A DNA stretch of 64,000 bases from Tanytarsus gracilentus. Lineage: Eukaryota; Arthropoda; Insecta; Diptera; Chironomidae. A program made the position numbers and the translations under genes. Under the pieces are notes generated by a model, which saw only the letters and a program-made list of their open reading frames with translations, was not told the origin of the DNA and searched no databases. The stretch is from contig JAXRKN010000045.1 in assembly GCA_038502055.1 (NCBI GenBank), positions 5,354,501-5,418,500 on the forward strand. Direction: 5' to 3'. Shown here one piece after another: positions 11,501-22,796 of the stretch; within the stretch, counting starts at the first letter, position 1; each line of letters opens with the position of its first letter.

Positions 11501-14041
11501 GATGTCGGCACATAATAAGGTGGGCGATGGTCAGGCGTCCGATGAAATTAATGTATGGACGAAGGGTAAAACACCGCAAGCACCGGACGAAAAGGACTTT
11601 TTGAAAGTCAACATGACATGTCTGAATATGTTGCTTTCATCGTGGAACGACGGCGGTTGTCAAATATCTCATTTCTCTATTGAATATCGAGCACTCGGCG
11701 ACCATCGATGGACAGTTGTGTCATCGGATACGTCAAGTCTCGATGGTAATAGGGATTCACTCATCTTTTGTGACTTCAAACCTGCCAGCTGGTATCAACT
11801 GCGTATAACAGCACGAAATGAGGCTGGCAAAAATTCAATTCAATACAATTTCGCAACGACAAACATGGATGGAGGTGAGTCACTTATTGCTTATTATTTT
11901 CACAGAGAGAAAAACTCCGGAAATGATGATTTTTTTTACAAAAGGCATCGACGATGAAGATGAGATCGAAAATTGCCTTTTTATTTTCAGCTAAATTGAA
12001 AACTGAAATTGAATTTTCAACATTTTCTATCTTTGTCACTTTTTACCCTCTACACACAGAGCCCATACCGATGCCGGAATACTTTCCAATCGACGTCGAG
12101 AATGCACTTATCGAAGGAAATGATTGGATGTTATTAGCAATTTCCATTATTTTGTCCATCTCATTCTGCATGGGGTGAGTAGTAATTTATTGTCCATCCA
12201 ATCAGTTGATGAAATGTTTCATGGTCGATTTGCAATCAAATTAATTCTCGGAAGGTGTGTTTGTTAAATAAGATTTGTAGTAATTTTAATGAGGGTTCGA
12301 GACCTCCCAGGAAATACTTCATCTGTGATGTTCGACAAGTAAAAATTTGTTGACATTATTGTAACTGCAATAACTACAATAATTTGAAATAATATTTAGC
12401 AAATTAATTTTAAAGATTTTCTTGTCGAATGACTCAGTGTTACATCATTGGAAAGGCAACAAAATTTTCTTATCACTCTCCTTTCAACCTTTCTCCATTT
12501 GAATCATTAAATAGATTTATCATATTGAGATACAAAGGAAGCCTGTGTCAAACAACCATAAACCATTATGAGTCCCACACAATTCCGAATGATGTAAAGG
12601 ATGGCCATGACAACCGGAGAACTCAACAAGTCTATACAGCGTCGCCAGTTAAAATAATTGATAAGGATAATGATTCGGAAATGTATGAGATTTCGCCATA
12701 TGCTACATTTTCGGTTACGGGTGGAAGGACAGTGTCGCAAGGACATTCAAAGACGCCAACAAGAGGAGCTCATACACCCTCATCGCTCGATTATACAATG
12801 CAGTTTAAGACATTTGGACATCCGGAAGGAGAATTGGATTTGAATGCCACTGCATACCCAATTTTACCGAGTGGAGGATTCGGTCATGTGAAAGGAAAAT
12901 CATCGTGGCATAAGCAGAGATATTACAATACGGATGGTGAGTAAAAAAAGCTTTTAGCTTGATTAGAATTTAAATTAATTATTCAAATAGAAGACTCAAC
13001 GCTAAGCAAATCAATGACTGTCGTAGCGAGCAGTGCACGACTGCGTAATGCTCGAGATATCAATCCGAGTCAAGAGACGCGATTAATTTCAAGAACACCA
13101 GGACCAATTCCGGGTGGAAATCGAAAGGGTCATCGAAAAGGTGGCTCTGAGTCAGACACTAGCTTAAGTCCAACGAATGAATTCAGCAATGCACCAACTT
13201 ATCGTATTCCTATTAAGCATCCACGTGAACTTTTCCGACCAGACTCGAGCACAGAGTCCAATGACATTTCACCAGTTAGGGAACGTCGTAGCAACACTCC
13301 AAGACACTTGAACAACGAACAGAAAAGATCAAGGACGAGGGATCCGATGGACATCTTGCAAAGTAACAACAGGTAGTTCAGGTACCTGATAGAACAGAAT
13401 TCGAATTGTGCCAATTTGGTATTTTTTTAATTTTTAATCTTTTTGGAAAAGTTTTTGAAATTTTTAAAGAAATTTTTTTGTAGTTTTTCCTCTCACATAA
13501 ATTTGAAGTGAAAATCTTAAAGTTTTAATTTTGTTTACAGCTCCAACAGTGAGGTAAATCTCGATGAAGCGATCAAATTCAATCCACCAAATGGATTTTC
13601 CGACTCTCGAGAGTTTTCCGAGGCAGAGTGCGATCGAGATCGTGCTCTAGATTTAGAGGTTCAGCAAGCATTGGCATGTAAAGCGAATGGAAAGCTGGAT
13701 GCAGAAGAAATGACCTCACTGTTAGCAAGGTAAGAAAATCCTGGATGTAAACAAATATTTTTGAACTCACTCAAATTTAAATTCAGTTCCTTTCTGAATG
13801 TTGAAATTGCATAGCTCTTAATAAACCTTTTAAGTGTATTCAATATTTAGAATAAGATTAAAAATGTAATAAGATGGAAAATGAGATTTCTTTAATCTTA
13901 TTTAAAAGCGCTTGCGAAAAGTAAAACGACAGCGAAAAAATATCTCAATATTTATTTTCTTCTTTTCCCTTTTTTCTTCAAATAAATAGGTATCATGAAA
14001 AAAAGGAGCAAGAGCGAAACGAGTACACAATTCATGTATGA
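2572..14041 (+). CDS. Dscam2: Dscam2/Dscam4-type cell adhesion receptor (18 exons, 5' end outside window)
   Basis: Exons: 2572-2721, 3724-3962, 4021-4244, 5712-5839, 6004-6104, 6172-6508, 6573-7004, 7061-7859, 7919-8541, 8599-8655, 10348-10596, 10803-10916, 10975-11874, 12060-12174, 12515-12936, 12991-13372, 13541-13729, 13990-14041. All junctions are GT/AG and phases close, giving 1836 residues. Domain order is that of Dscam: second half of Ig2, Ig3 (from 3724), Ig4 (~4075), Ig5 (~5840), Ig6 (~6377), Ig7 (~6721), Ig8 (7061), Ig9 (~7336), FN1 (~7627), FN2 (~8059), FN3 (~8395), FN4 (~10444), Ig10 (~11010), FN5 (~11289), FN6 (~11570), one membrane helix across the 12174/12515 junction, then a long cytoplasmic tail with YEISPYATF, LDYTMQFKTFGH and GKSSWHKQRYYNT. 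The protein ends YTIHV, a possible class II PDZ ligand. Family role: homophilic neuronal self-recognition at the cell surface. Ig1 and half of Ig2 are missing. Assignment to Dscam2 rather than Dscam4 is from remembered tail similarity and is uncertain. Confidence 0.9.
8700..8995. repeat. Left subterminal ~40-bp array (GAGTCGATTC-based)
   Basis: Units of about 40-51 bp read GCGTTTTTTTGCAATCGGCT followed by one to three copies of CGAGTCGATT. They are internally near-palindromic, so single units could form hairpins. The array is the inverse of the one at 10030-10290. Confidence 0.85.
9069..9910. repeat. 35-bp tandem repeat, about 25 units
   Basis: CAGTGCTGGAAGTGAGATCC recurs exactly every 35 bases from 9069 to 9804, which is 22 units in register. 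Three shortened units (32-33 bp spacing) follow, to about 9910. The last 10-15 bases of the unit alternate between forms such as CAACATATGATA, CAACGAATGATG and CAATCTAAGTTT, so there are higher-order variants. No protein-coding reading runs through the array. Confidence 0.95.
10030..10290. repeat. Right subterminal array, inverse of the left array
   Basis: Motifs such as CGAGCCGATTGCAAAAAA and AATCGACTCGAG are reverse complements of the units at 8700-8995. This copy is more diverged and includes non-array spacers. Confidence 0.75.
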
Positions 14042-14575
14042 AATTACGAAAAAAAATCCCCGCATTCAACTCAATTTTTTACCTAACAACTCGAAATGAC
14101 GCACATGACGATGAAGAAGTTAAAAAAGAATCGGATAAATCTGATAATCTGAGATCGTTGCCATGGATTTAATCAACATCACTTTGAGTCTTTCATTACA
14201 CTTTTAAAGAATCCTTTCGAGGATAAAATGAAAGCTGAGTTAAAATTTTGCTTTTCGTTTATTTCAAAAATTAAATGTCAAAACTTTGGACGTAGAATTT
14301 ATTTTAAAATATTTCAGCTATGACATTTAAAAACTCATTGTGGGAGTTTTTCAAAATCATGTAATTTAACTGACGCCATTTAGAAAAGACTAAAAGCTTT
14401 CATTATTTTTAATGGACTTGAACTTTTATATATTTTTTTCTCAGTATTTCCGCGTTGGCAACGATTTTCAGTATTTTGCGTGCGTCGGCGAAACAAATAA
14501 TGATAATAATTCCAAAATAATATGTGAAATGTATTTTTATGGAAATTGTGCGAAAGCTCTCTCAACCGTAAGTTA

Positions 14576-14681
14576 GGCTGACCATCGATTAAATTATAAA
14601 AAATTAATTTAAAGATAAAAATTTGATTTTTTCGTTATGTCCAAAAATTTACTTATTTCTCAAAAAATTATATAGTCAGCT
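14576..14681. mobile_element. TA-flanked MITE, GGCTGACCA family, copy 1
   Basis: The left end is TA|GGCTGACCA and the right end is the inverse of TA|AGCTGACTA. The interior is AT-rich and the size is about 106 bp. TA duplications and short inverted ends fit the Tc1/mariner-type MITE pattern. Confidence 0.55.
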
Positions 14682-14826
14682 TACCGGTAACTCAGCATAT
14701 GTGAGGAGTGAGAGAGGTTTTCATGAAATTATGGTTATGCAAATTTTTGATTTTTATGTTAAGGCGATTTCCTTCAATGGTTGAGAGCGCTATGCATGAA
14801 ATATGAATTCACATCCCTTCTCAAAA

Positions 14827-14838
14827 AATAAAAATAAA
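14827..14838 (+). terminator. Candidate polyadenylation signals for Dscam
   Basis: Two adjacent AATAAA hexamers lie about 790 nt after the Dscam stop codon. They are the first such hexamers I find downstream. In AT-rich DNA the motif also occurs by chance. Confidence 0.35.
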
Positions 14839-17800
14839 TTTCTTTACTCCAAAGTTCATATTGCTGGTGATCCTTCACACATGGATGACTGATAAATAAG
14901 AGTAGAAATGATGATAAGATGTTTTTTATTGTGATATATGAAAATTAAATTTTTGGAAGATGAAAATTGCTTTTTTCGATGAAGTTAGAAAAATAAATTG
15001 AATAAAAAAATATGGAAGGAAAATTCAATCAAAAGTCATTGCCTCTAAAAATGAATTTAAATTTTATTTATGTATTTGGGACATTTTATGATGACAAAAT
15101 CATCGTAAAGTGTCATCAACTCCCTTTCTATCATTTTTCCGTTATAATCTTCATTAAAAAAATGCTAATTAAGTTTTTCTCATGAGCGACAGAAAGTGAA
15201 TTGATTTTGTACAATATTGAATAAAAATTCCATGTCTGTATAAAAAAAATGTTATAAAAGAAGCAAAAGAAAGTTCAATAAAAGAAAAATTAATGACAGT
15301 GAAAATTGATCATTGAGACGTAATTTTAATTAAAAAAATTTGTTCAGCCTTCCAGATGAGTGCACTTGGAGTTTTTTTTCGATGGGCAAAAATTTGTGAG
15401 TAATGTGAGATGGCTTGTGAATAGTTATCGAAGTGTTTTAACCGTTCTTTTTAGAAATTAATTACAGAGGGTTGTAAGTGAGGCGACGGAAGCGTAAACC
15501 CTAGAATTAATTTTGTCGGAAATATTTGGTGGTGGAATTGGGGAAAATTGCTACAATTTCATACCCAAACAATGAATTCAAATTAAAATTAACATCATGT
15601 CAATAAAATAAGTCCAAAAGCCCATCAATTTATCCTAGCAAGGAATTTAAACCTCCCCCCTCATAATGTCATGATTACTCAGTACTTTTTGTCTCATATT
15701 TCACAAAACTCCTATGTTGTCACTGCGATGATGTTGATGTAATTTGAATCCCGGCTTATTGTTTTTTATTTTATGTAAGCAAATTTTCGTTTCTCACAGT
15801 CGCAACATCAATTGTTCAACGATGTCGTTGAGTCGTGCGAGAAGTAAAAATGGAATAATCATTTGTGTTTACAATAATCATCGCTTTTTGGTGTCATCAT
15901 CGTCATTTATCATTGTCACAACATTATCTCACACTTCATTGAGACGCTTGACATTTTTTTTGAGACTTTGTGGGTGTTTTCAGAAAGTCTGCAAGATAAA
16001 GTTCGTAAGTTATTGTTTGGTGAAATTTTTTGAGCTCGAGCAACAAGAAACGTCGAGGATTTTAATTTCATCACAGAGATTTTTCATTATTACAGCTGCC
16101 ATCGTGACTCTTTTATGGCAAACGCACTTTTAAATTCAAAACGGAGTCTGGAGGAAATTTTTCACTGTCAACATGCGTGAAAAAGCTGCGAGCGAAATTT
16201 ATTTATTTGATTTTTATGCAGATTCTTTTTTTGTCATCAAATACATGCTGATCCACTTTCATACGCACTTGCAACATTTTCTTATATGAATTGAACAACC
16301 TAGTGGGTGGAAAGGTGAATCGTGGAAGAGATTTTTATATGTTTTTTGCTTATCTTTATAAGAGAAGAAGGCATGCGCTCATTTTTCATGAGAAAAAAAC
16401 TTGTGGGTAAATTTGTGCTTATGTTCATTAACATTTTCTGTTATTTTTCCGCTATAGTTAAAAGTTTAATGTTGAGTATTATCATTTCCTCATTATGTTT
16501 GGTTTGGCACCACGAGAGGAAAAGAAAAAAAAAATAAATTAACCTTAAAAGGCTCTCAAACGCATTCAAAAATTCTACACAAAATATTTTTAACTTCAAA
16601 AAAACTTTCGAGAATATTAATTCAGGAGCTTTTAAAAAAAGCTTTTCAAAACTTTAATTTAAAATTTGTTTTCAAAATTAGTTAAATAATTTTTCCATTG
16701 AAAAACTTTCCAATTTTTTAAAAGCTTTTATTTTTTATATTTAATTAATTTTTAAAATTCTTTTTAAATTTTCCCATTCTGTTTTTTTTATTTTCTTTTC
16801 TTGCGATCAAGACTCCACATGAGAGCGATATGAAAGTATACATGAAGTTCAGGAAATGAGCACCATGTACATAGAAATAGGAGTGAGTTTAGAGGAGAAA
16901 AATGTTGTAGCACTTGAGAGATAAATCAGTGGCAGTGAGCTCCATTATTTTCGCTCATAATATGCTTTAAGCCACGCCACATCGCTGTTGCAATAATCCA
17001 GGATGATTCATAAGCTTTAAAATGTTCATAAAAATGAAATAAATATCAGCTCACAGCAGGTCTCGACTTCTTCTGTGTGAAAATTGCCTGATATCTCTCC
17101 CAAAATTTTTATGACTTCATGATCTCAATTTTTAAGTGAGAACTCTTCGAAAAATATTTTAAGAGCGTGCTTTCATGCTCATGTGATTTTCATGTGAGAT
17201 ATTAAGAATGAGTCAATCATCAGTCGAGGTGCAGTTGCGTTTGAAAGGAAATTCTATTCTAGGTTTATAATTTTTTTCAAGGGGTGGAAACAAATTTTTA
17301 TGTTAAATTTCAAAAGCTTTTTTGAACTTAATTTTCCAAAAAGCTTTTAATAATTTGTTTTTAACTACAAGCAACTTTCTTTTTTTGAATCATTTCAAAT
17401 CTTTTATTTTCACTCGCTTTGATTTATTATCCAGAGTTCAGCACGTTCGTGCATCCGTGAGGTGCTAAAGCGGAAAAGAGCGAATGAATAAAAGAAAAGC
17501 GAATAAAAAAGTTTTTCATTTTTAACAATTTTTATCTCATTTTCAATTCAAGCTTAAAGTTTTTAAGTGAACTATAAAAGTGTTTAAAAATTTAATTTGT
17601 AAGTTTTATGAGGTGTTGATTACAAATTTTAAATTAATTTGTTTGACCGAAATCCAACAAATTTAACAATATTTTAAAATTATCAAAAGTTTAAATAAGA
17701 AATTTTAAAGCATTGAACAATTTTATAAAGTTTTTCATCCTTTGCTTATTTTACTTCTCACGCATAAATGAAATTCACGATTGATTTGAAATATTTTCAC

Positions 17801-19590
17801 CATATCAACACATAGTGAAGGCATTGTTGAAAGTTCACGTGCTAGAACTTGAAAAATGTAAAGCTTCACAGTTACTGCATACACAATTCGAAAACTCTAT
17901 GTTGCGGATGAAAAAAAATCGTGAAACTTTTTGTGTTCTCATTCGCGTCTGGCTGCGCATCACACAAATGTACAATTTTTATGGCTTTATTGGTCAGCAG
18001 CTGAAAACATTTGTTTGTGCGATTTTTTCATTCTTTTCAACATGGGAATTTTAATGAAAATTGCGAAGCCTTTGCTGTTCAGTCAGTGAATGTTTATTTT
18101 GTTGCAGGATTTTTATATTCATGATGAGTTAATAAAAGTGCGTAAATAAATCTCATTTGCTTTTTTTCCATCCGACAGTTCATAACAGAAGCTAACAATT
18201 AAGCGAAATTGTCACTGTGCCATTAAATTTTTTTGTGCAGCTTTCATTGTTCAATTTGTAGGTGAGTGGTTTCGGTTTGGCAATGGAAAAAGTAATTAAA
18301 TTTTATTTTGATGACGAGATAAAAAGTCGTAAAAACTTTATGGAGAGATTTAATTTTAAGTCTGAAATTTTACTACATTTAAAATCAATTAAAATTTGTT
18401 ACTTTAACAGGGGTGTGAAACTTGTTTGCGAATAAAAAATTCTTTAAATATTTACTCAAGCACCGTTCGACTCATCAAAAGATAATTTCCACCAATCCTG
18501 CACTATGTAAATTCCAAACTATCTAAATATAATTCTGAATTGTTGATTAATAATTGCAAAGATAAATGCAAATTTCATGTTTGGCATCTCCTCGGCACAC
18601 ATATGTTTGCACATGACAAACACACTCGATGGATATTCAGAATTTATTTAGTTTTCGAGCATCTCGAATATTAATTTGCTCATCAAATTTAATTTAATGA
18701 AGACAAAGAGTGAAGCATGTTGATATGGAGATGCCATAAAATCATCGAGAGAAAATATTCACTCTCGAATTTTCTCGTTTCACTGAATTTCATGAATTTC
18801 TCTCAAGCGTAAAGTTCAATTTATCGATCCCGGAGCTTAATCCAACATCAAATTTGTGCATTTACAGTGATTAATTTCAATGAAGAGGGAGAACAATAAA
18901 GCGAGCCAGGACATGCTTACATTAGCATCATGTTTATGTACTGGATAACAATTTCACATGCCTCATATGTGTTGTTTTGTGGGATTCCTTTACAGAAAAC
19001 AGCAATAATTTTACATAACAATTGTACGTCATAGAGAGAGGTGGAGAAGGGGTGGAACTTTTAAAAAATTAATATAAAAGTTAAATAATTATTTGAAATA
19101 TTTGTAAAAATTAAAATTGAAATAGAAAAATTTATTAAAAAATTAAATTGAAATATAAAAATTTATTTAAAAAATGTAAACAAATAGTTTTTACCAGAGT
19201 GACCCACCCTCGACTCACTAACACTAATGCAATTCATTTTTTTAAATTTAACATGAATTTTTCCTTCAAAACAATTTTTAAACTCAACTTATTCACCCCT
19301 TGGCCATTTTCACATGCTCTCATATCATTTTATAGGCCAACGTCATGCGGTAGGTCCAAACAATGCATATAAAGTTCACTTCATTCAATAGAACGGAAAG
19401 TCAGGCAAAATTCTCTGTTATGACATTTATGCAAATTTATATAAATGGAGTTTACAGCATCATGACATTTTAATTTCTGCAACACTCTCCGATTATTTAC
19501 ATGCTGCAATAAACATGAACTGTCGGTTGTTCTCATATCAGAAAAACATTTTGTGGTCTTTTAGGTTTCGAATGACAGATACACAAAATT

Positions 19591-20417
19591 ATAGCTCCGC
19601 TATATATTAATTTTGGATTTTTCCAAAACCTGTTTTCGGCCCCTAGTGCCAAGACATTACATTTTGCAATATCTAAACATATACTCAAATGATAGGCCTA
19701 GCCAAACCCTACAAACTGGCGAAAACAGATTTGAAATCGGTTGATCCTACGAGGAGTTAGAGCCATTTAAGTCATCTTACTTTCTCACTTTCTCACTTTC
19801 TCACTTTCTCACTTTCTTACGATCTTAGTGAACGCCATATCTCAAGAACGGCTGGTCGGATTTGAGTCGGGTTTGTGGCTAAAGATCGGGTTTTGGCTCT
19901 AGTTGTGCAAGAAGTATTTAGTTTTGAGGTAAGACCCTCCAAGGACCATCCCTGAGTGCAAAAATGTCCTTTTTCATACAAATTTTCTCTTTTATGGCTT
20001 CATGGGTATCGTTGAACTCGTAATTTGACCAGGAATCGATTGACATTGATGATTTTTGAGGAATGTCCATTATGGACGGCCAGGATGGCCACTAATGTCC
20101 ATTTTTCAGAACTATGGCTTCATGTATGTCGTTGAACTCGTCATTGCATCAGGAATCAATTGGCATTGATGATTTTTGAGGAATGTCCATCATGGTCGGC
20201 TAGGAGTGCCACTAATGTCCATTTTTCAGTACTATGGCTTCATGTATCTCGTTGAACTGGTCATTGGATCAGGAATTGATTGGCATTGATGAGTTTTGAT
20301 GAATGTCCATCATGGCCGGCCAGGAGTGCCATAATGTCCATTTTTCAGAACTATGGGGTACTAATCTAAGACAGCGGAGCTATTGGAAATGGCAACGCCG
20401 TTTGCAGACCCATCTTG
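19591..20417. mobile_element. DINE-1/Helentron-associated-like repeat, copy A
   Basis: It begins ATAGCTCCGCTATATATT. Near the right end it carries the inverse motif AGCGGAGCTAT, followed by a short hairpin (GCAA...TTGC) and the terminus CCCATCTTG, with T on both flanks. Inside are a CTTTCTCACT microsatellite (~19780-19820) and about three units of a 120-bp repeat containing ACTATGGCTTCATG (~19993, 20109, 20229). It is nearly identical over its left ~200 bp to the copy at 44777-45860. This layout (subterminal inverted motifs, internal tandem repeats, 3' hairpin, T-T target) matches Helentron-associated (DINE-1-type) elements. Assignment is by architecture only. Confidence 0.65.
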
Positions 20418-20783
20418 TTTTGCTTTGAAATGGGAGAAGAAAAGAATTTTTGTTTGGCAATTCTGATGAAAACAAAGGAAATGAAAAGATGACCATGGGC
20501 GTTTGGATATTTGAAGAGTTTATGAGGTGAGCTTTGAGGAAAAGTTTTGGGTTAGAAAATTCAAAATTTACGAAAGTTAATTTTACTTTAATCTTAGAAA
20601 CTTCAAAGATGTTCCAAAAATATTTAAAATTAAACATTACCAAACATTTCATTCGAATTCACAAAGATTTCATAGGAAAACTTTTTTTTATGTGCCAAAA
20701 GAGTTTGCTGAAAGTTCGACTATTATCTTAACGACTCATGAGTGAGACTTTTCTCTTTTTCAAAACTTTTACATCTCTAAATA
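20418..20783. other. Spacer between two mobile elements
   Basis: AT-rich DNA with overlapping short open frames on both strands (20380-20731) and no recognisable domain. Confidence 0.5.
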
Positions 20784-22258
20784 GGGTGGACGCTTGTTAT
20801 TCCTGAGTAAATTGAATCGCGAGATAATAAAACATGAAATTTCTTTTACTTGGCATTACTAATCATGCATTATCAATACCTCGTTAGATTTGCAAAAGAC
20901 ACAGCTTTATTTTGAGACTGACTTTAAATTTTTTAGCCGCGTCCTTCATGCTCATAAACTAACTCAAAACCTTGCTTATAATTCCTGAGTGAATGCTTAT
21001 AATTCCTGAGTAAATTTTAAAAATTTGATATAAAATCAACTTGTTATTCAATCTTTATACTTTCTTGAGGGAAGTGTTCAAAAATAAACCGATTGATAAT
21101 TTAAGCGATGTAATATCCGACAAGTGCAAGCAGTGCTTGCGCTGACGTCTTTTAATGCAAATTTCATGACTTTTTTGAAAAATTTAGTTGTTAAAATATT
21201 TAAAATCAGAGCTTAATCGCTTCAGTTGACAAAAAAGAATGAAACTAAATGACATACCTATATCAAGATCCTCCAAACCTTTATTTCCCTTAGTTTTGAA
21301 ATATTTTTGCAGGTAATATAACTTTAAAGGGGCATTTTAAAAAAGTCAATGAATAAATTTTCATTAGATGTTTGATAAACCATTAGATGCCGGTTTGAGT
21401 GCTAGGTGTTAGTTCTCATACTTGATCTTGGTTCCAGCACTGGAAGTTAGTTCCTGGACATAAAATTTGTTCCTGTGCCGAAAGTTTGTACTGGAACTGA
21501 ATATCGGTTTTTCTCCTAGAAGTTACTTCCTGAGTCGGATGTCACTTCCTCCGCTGGATGTTAGTTCCTTCACTAGATTTTGATTTTTTCGCTTGATGCT
21601 AGTTTTTGTTCATGATATTGGTTCCTCTGCAAAATTTTATTATCTATGCTGGATGTTGGTTCCTCCGGTGGTGCTTTTTTCGGAAAGCCATGAGGAAGAC
21701 ATTTATTTAGTTCTTTAGTATTTTTCTGCCACATATCAGTCACGCGGCAACAGTTACAAGCAGGTTCATATTAATTTTTTTGTCCATAACAGATTTTATC
21801 GCGTAAAAAAAATTTTTTACTCACGAAAAATTCAAAGACTACTAATGTGTAATTTACTCAGGAATTATAAGCAAATTCACTCAGGAATTAAAAACACTTT
21901 TAAAAATACATTTTAAAAGTACTTATCTCACATTTAAAATTCAAAATGGGTTTTTAATGTGTTGATATGAACCTCCATGATTCGAAAAAAATATCATCGA
22001 AAATATTGCAAGCGATTTAATTGATGAAAATTGATGAGATAAACGAAGAGGATTTTTATATGGGGGAAATTAATACGAGCTTTTCAAGCATAAGGAAGGT
22101 TTGAAAGTCATTGCTCTCTTTTACAAAATTGTAGAGCATGATAATACTTTCAAACTTTATATAGAAAGTCAAGGTGTAAAACGCGTTGTTCGTGAAATAT
22201 TGACATATTTAATTTTACTCAGGAATTATAAGCACTCAGGAAAAACAAGCATCCACCC
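20784..22258. mobile_element. TA-flanked inverted-repeat element with internal minisatellite
   Basis: The left end is TA|GGGTGGACGCTTGTTATTCC and the right end is the inverse of GGGTGGATGCTTGTTTTTCC|TA. Further in, the motif CTTATAATTCCTGAGT recurs near both ends in opposite orientations (~20972-21012 and ~21846-21885, also ~22215-22235). A 19-bp minisatellite occupies 21397-21672. No transposase is visible, so the element looks non-autonomous. A TA target duplication suggests a Tc1/mariner-like or related mobilising enzyme. Confidence 0.7.
21397..21672. repeat. 19-bp minisatellite, about 14 diverged units
   Basis: Units phase exactly at 19 bp from 21413 to 21660, with a consensus near TTCCTCCGCTGGATGTTAG. 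Individual units are quite diverged, so the array is old. Confidence 0.8.
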
Positions 22259-22438
22259 TATTATTTTCAGCAGATAGATGAAATTTAATTTGTGAAAAGT
22301 TTTCCTTGTCGACATTTTATCCACACTATCGTGACAAAGAGATTTCCGTAAGCGAAAAACTTTCCTAACCATCAGGCAAAACAAACATTCAAATTAAGAT
22401 GTCATTTCAGTTGATATGTTTTACATGTATAAACACAC

Positions 22439-22553
22439 TCAAGGGGTGGAAACTAAAAAAATTTACTATTTAAAATTCGATAAATTTATTTTTTAAAACA
22501 AATATAATTTTTAACAAAAAAGTGTTCAATAAATTCCAGTTTCCACCCCTTGA
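22439..22553. mobile_element. MITE with TCAAGGGGTGGAAACT inverted ends, intact copy
   Basis: The left end TCAAGGGGTGGAAACT and right end AGTTTCCACCCCTTGA are perfect 16-bp inverted repeats enclosing about 83 bp of AT-rich sequence. No clear target duplication is seen. Confidence 0.75.
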
Positions 22554-22685
22554 TTATTCGTAGAACAATATTTTCGGAAGCAAATGACACAATAAAACGA
22601 ATTCACTGATGTAGAGACGAATGTGTAGCAATTATTAGAATCATTACTCCTTTAATGAAATTCATCCTTGAATGCATGATTCCTA

Positions 22686-22796
22686 GGCTGACCAGATCTT
22701 TTTCGAAATGACAAAAAATCAATTGTTCAATTTTTTTACAATCCTGTTATGAAATAAAAAATATAAAAAATTGTCAAAATAACTAGACGTTCAACC
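22686..22796. mobile_element. TA-flanked MITE, GGCTGACCA family, copy 2
   Basis: The left end is TA|GGCTGACCAGAT and the right end is the inverse of TA|GGTTGAACGTCTAG. It is about 111 bp, with an AT-rich interior. Confidence 0.55.

Larger units (their letters stand above)
14042..19590. other. Dscam 3' UTR and gene-poor DNA
   Basis: This is AT-rich DNA after the Dscam stop. The first AATAAA motifs after the stop are at 14827-14832 and 14833-14838 and are candidate polyadenylation signals. A TA-flanked MITE lies at 14576-14681. Ends resembling the TCAAGGGGTGGAAACT family occur near 17279, 18411 and 19051. Short open frames at 15744-16133, 16322-16537 and 17815-18054 show no domain, and I see no splice pattern linking them. 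Confidence 0.55.

Noticed and set aside
11944..11990. Possible extra Dscam exon after the acceptor-like AG at 11943
   Set aside because: It would shift to a stop codon shortly after; joining 11874 directly to 12060 keeps frame and the membrane helix.
12290..12320. GGTTCGAGACC B-box-like motif in a Dscam intron
   Set aside because: No A-box, acceptor stem or T-stem of five pairs.
15744..16133. 129-codon open frame
   Set aside because: It has no domain, no splice partners and shows the composition expected of AT-rich spacer.
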